A stretch of 6,392 nucleotides of DNA, from the NCBI GenBank assembly GCA_023420745.1, contig JAEZVQ010000024.1:1-6392 (forward strand), given 5' to 3'. Origin of the DNA: Actinomycetes bacterium. GTDB taxonomy: Bacteria > Actinomycetota > Actinomycetes > Actinomycetales > Actinomycetaceae. A program made the translations under genes and the position numbers. The notes under the pieces were generated by a model, which worked only from the letters and a program-made list of their open reading frames with translations, did not search any database and was not told where the DNA came from. Positions 5,888 to 6,392 of this stretch are shown piece by piece (the stretch's first letter is position 1; each line of letters opens with the position of its first letter).

Positions 5888-5906
5888 GATGGAAGATTCT
5901 TCCATC
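5888..5906. promoter_or_regulatory. Perfect 19-base palindrome over the predicted transcription start
   Basis: GATGGAAGA (5888-5896), a single central T (5897), and TCTTCCATC (5898-5906) form perfect 9-base arms. It starts 3 bases after the -10 hexamer, the classic site for a repressor operator. It differs from the CCGG-centred sites of the mannoside cluster, so a different regulator is implied. In RNA it would be a stem with almost no loop, so a DNA-binding role is more likely than a terminator. Confidence 0.68.
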
Positions 5907-5938
5907 CACTGATGTCTCGCGAGTGGAGGTACGGCGCG

Positions 5939-6392
5939 TTGTTGTTGTTCTTCGGTGTCCATAACTACCGCTGCCTGTACGGTATGGACGAGGATGGCGT
6001 CCCCACGAATGCTGCGTTTGATTTCGTCGCCACCTCAGAACGTCTGCATTCCGAGTCGCTGGCTCGGGTCGGGCAAATGCGGGTCACGCCGGTTGCGGGA
6101 ATGTGGGGCGCCAATGCGTCAGGGAAGACGACGATGGTCTCCGCACTGCAGGCTCTTCAAGATATTGTGCTCGATCAACGATCGGTGAAGGATGTCCCCC
6201 GCCACCGGGGTCTCGGGCTCAACGAGCCGACTACTTTCGCGGTTCGCATCGTTGTCCCCGCGGTCACTCCCCGTAAGCATGACGACGTTCTCAACTACAC
6301 TCTGTCAGTCGACGACACAGGCGTCGTTGCGGAACGTCTCTCGGTTGAGATCGGGAAGTCAGACGTTGTCATCTTTGAACGCGATGAAAAGC
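5939..6392 (+). CDS. AAA_15 ATPase, AbiLi/RloA-like (defence-associated), 3' part beyond window
   Basis: The 151 visible residues begin MLLFFGVHNYRCLYG, which fits the standard start of the AAA_15 family (MLLxFxVxNFRS). Walker A is GANASGKT (57-64, Lys63, Thr64). The segments EPTTF (96-100) and a VVAERLSVE...VVIFERDE stretch (129-150) match the family pattern 'EPs-F ... E-L ... lFeR'. TTG at 5939 is chosen as the start because GGAGG (5925-5929) lies 9 bases upstream and the protein then begins at the family's usual first residue; two further TTG codons follow. ATG 5912 has no ribosome site and would add an unexplained extension. The family has OLD/ABC-type ATPase folds. AbiLi from lactococcal plasmids works with AbiLii (RloB type) in abortive phage infection, and RloA/RloB often sit in restriction islands. 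Walker B, the signature motif and any toxic C-terminal domain are not visible, so the system type is open. A promoter and palindromic operator directly upstream suggest repressor control. Confidence 0.82.
   Translation, partial: MLLFFGVHNYRCLYGMDEDGVPTNAAFDFVATSERLHSESLARVGQMRVTPVAGMWGANASGKTTMVSALQALQDIVLDQRSVKDVPRHRGLGLNEPTTFAVRIVVPAVTPRKHDDVLNYTLSVDDTGVVAERLSVEIGKSDVVIFERDEK

Noticed and set aside
5912..5938. ATG 5912 as the ATPase start
   Set aside because: No ribosome site precedes it, only about 21 bases of leader would remain after the predicted transcription start, and it adds nine residues before the family's usual first residue.
5955..6188. Plus-strand 77-residue frame inside the ATPase gene
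   Set aside because: Out-of-frame shadow; the Walker A motif and other family segments lie in the other frame.
1..6392. CRISPR array, tRNA, rRNA, riboswitch, transposase or integrase
   Set aside because: No regularly spaced repeats, no cloverleaf or conserved RNA motifs, and no transposase or recombinase signatures were found. The Tn5-like end at 17-35 is the library adapter.

Overview
The window looks like the start of a draft-assembly contig from a high-GC Gram-positive bacterium (Actinomycetota, possibly an Actinomycetales/Micrococcales-type organism). This rests on strongly GC-biased third codon positions, an actinobacterial-type GH38 mannosidase N-terminus, a three-part actinobacterial methyltransferase, a mycobacterial-like superoxide dismutase, and promoters that could give leaderless mRNAs. 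Genus cannot be set from the sequence. The first 35 bases are not biological: positions 2-35 match the Illumina Nextera (Tn5) read-2 adapter at 32 of 34 bases.

Region 1 (36-2961) is a mannoside-use cluster. The 5' end of a leftward GH38 alpha-mannosidase gene runs off the contig. It is divergent from a LacI-family repressor gene (449-1456). Convergent with the repressor gene is a leftward AGE-family sugar isomerase gene (1552-2817, GTG start), most like YihS/D-mannose isomerase. Near-identical palindromes centred on CCGG lie upstream of the mannosidase (344-359) and of the isomerase (2931-2950). The inferred circuit is that the LacI protein represses both; the mannosidase releases mannose and the isomerase turns it into fructose.

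Region 2 (2962-5582) is housekeeping-like: a leftward class I SAM methyltransferase with an NPPF motif (2962-4683), and divergently a Mn-type superoxide dismutase (4872-5507) closed by a strong GC-rich hairpin terminator.

Region 3 (5583-6392) looks accessory. About 270 bases with no convincing gene are followed by a clear promoter (TTGAAA, 17-bp spacer, TATGCT), a perfect 9+1+9 palindrome over the predicted transcription start, a Shine-Dalgarno site, and a TTG-started gene cut by the window end. That gene encodes the N-terminal part of an AAA_15 ATPase of the AbiLi/RloA type, a family linked to abortive infection and phage defence. Because it starts with TTG and is cut off, it is easily missed, and it is the most interesting lead here. 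Its partner genes and C-terminus lie beyond the window.
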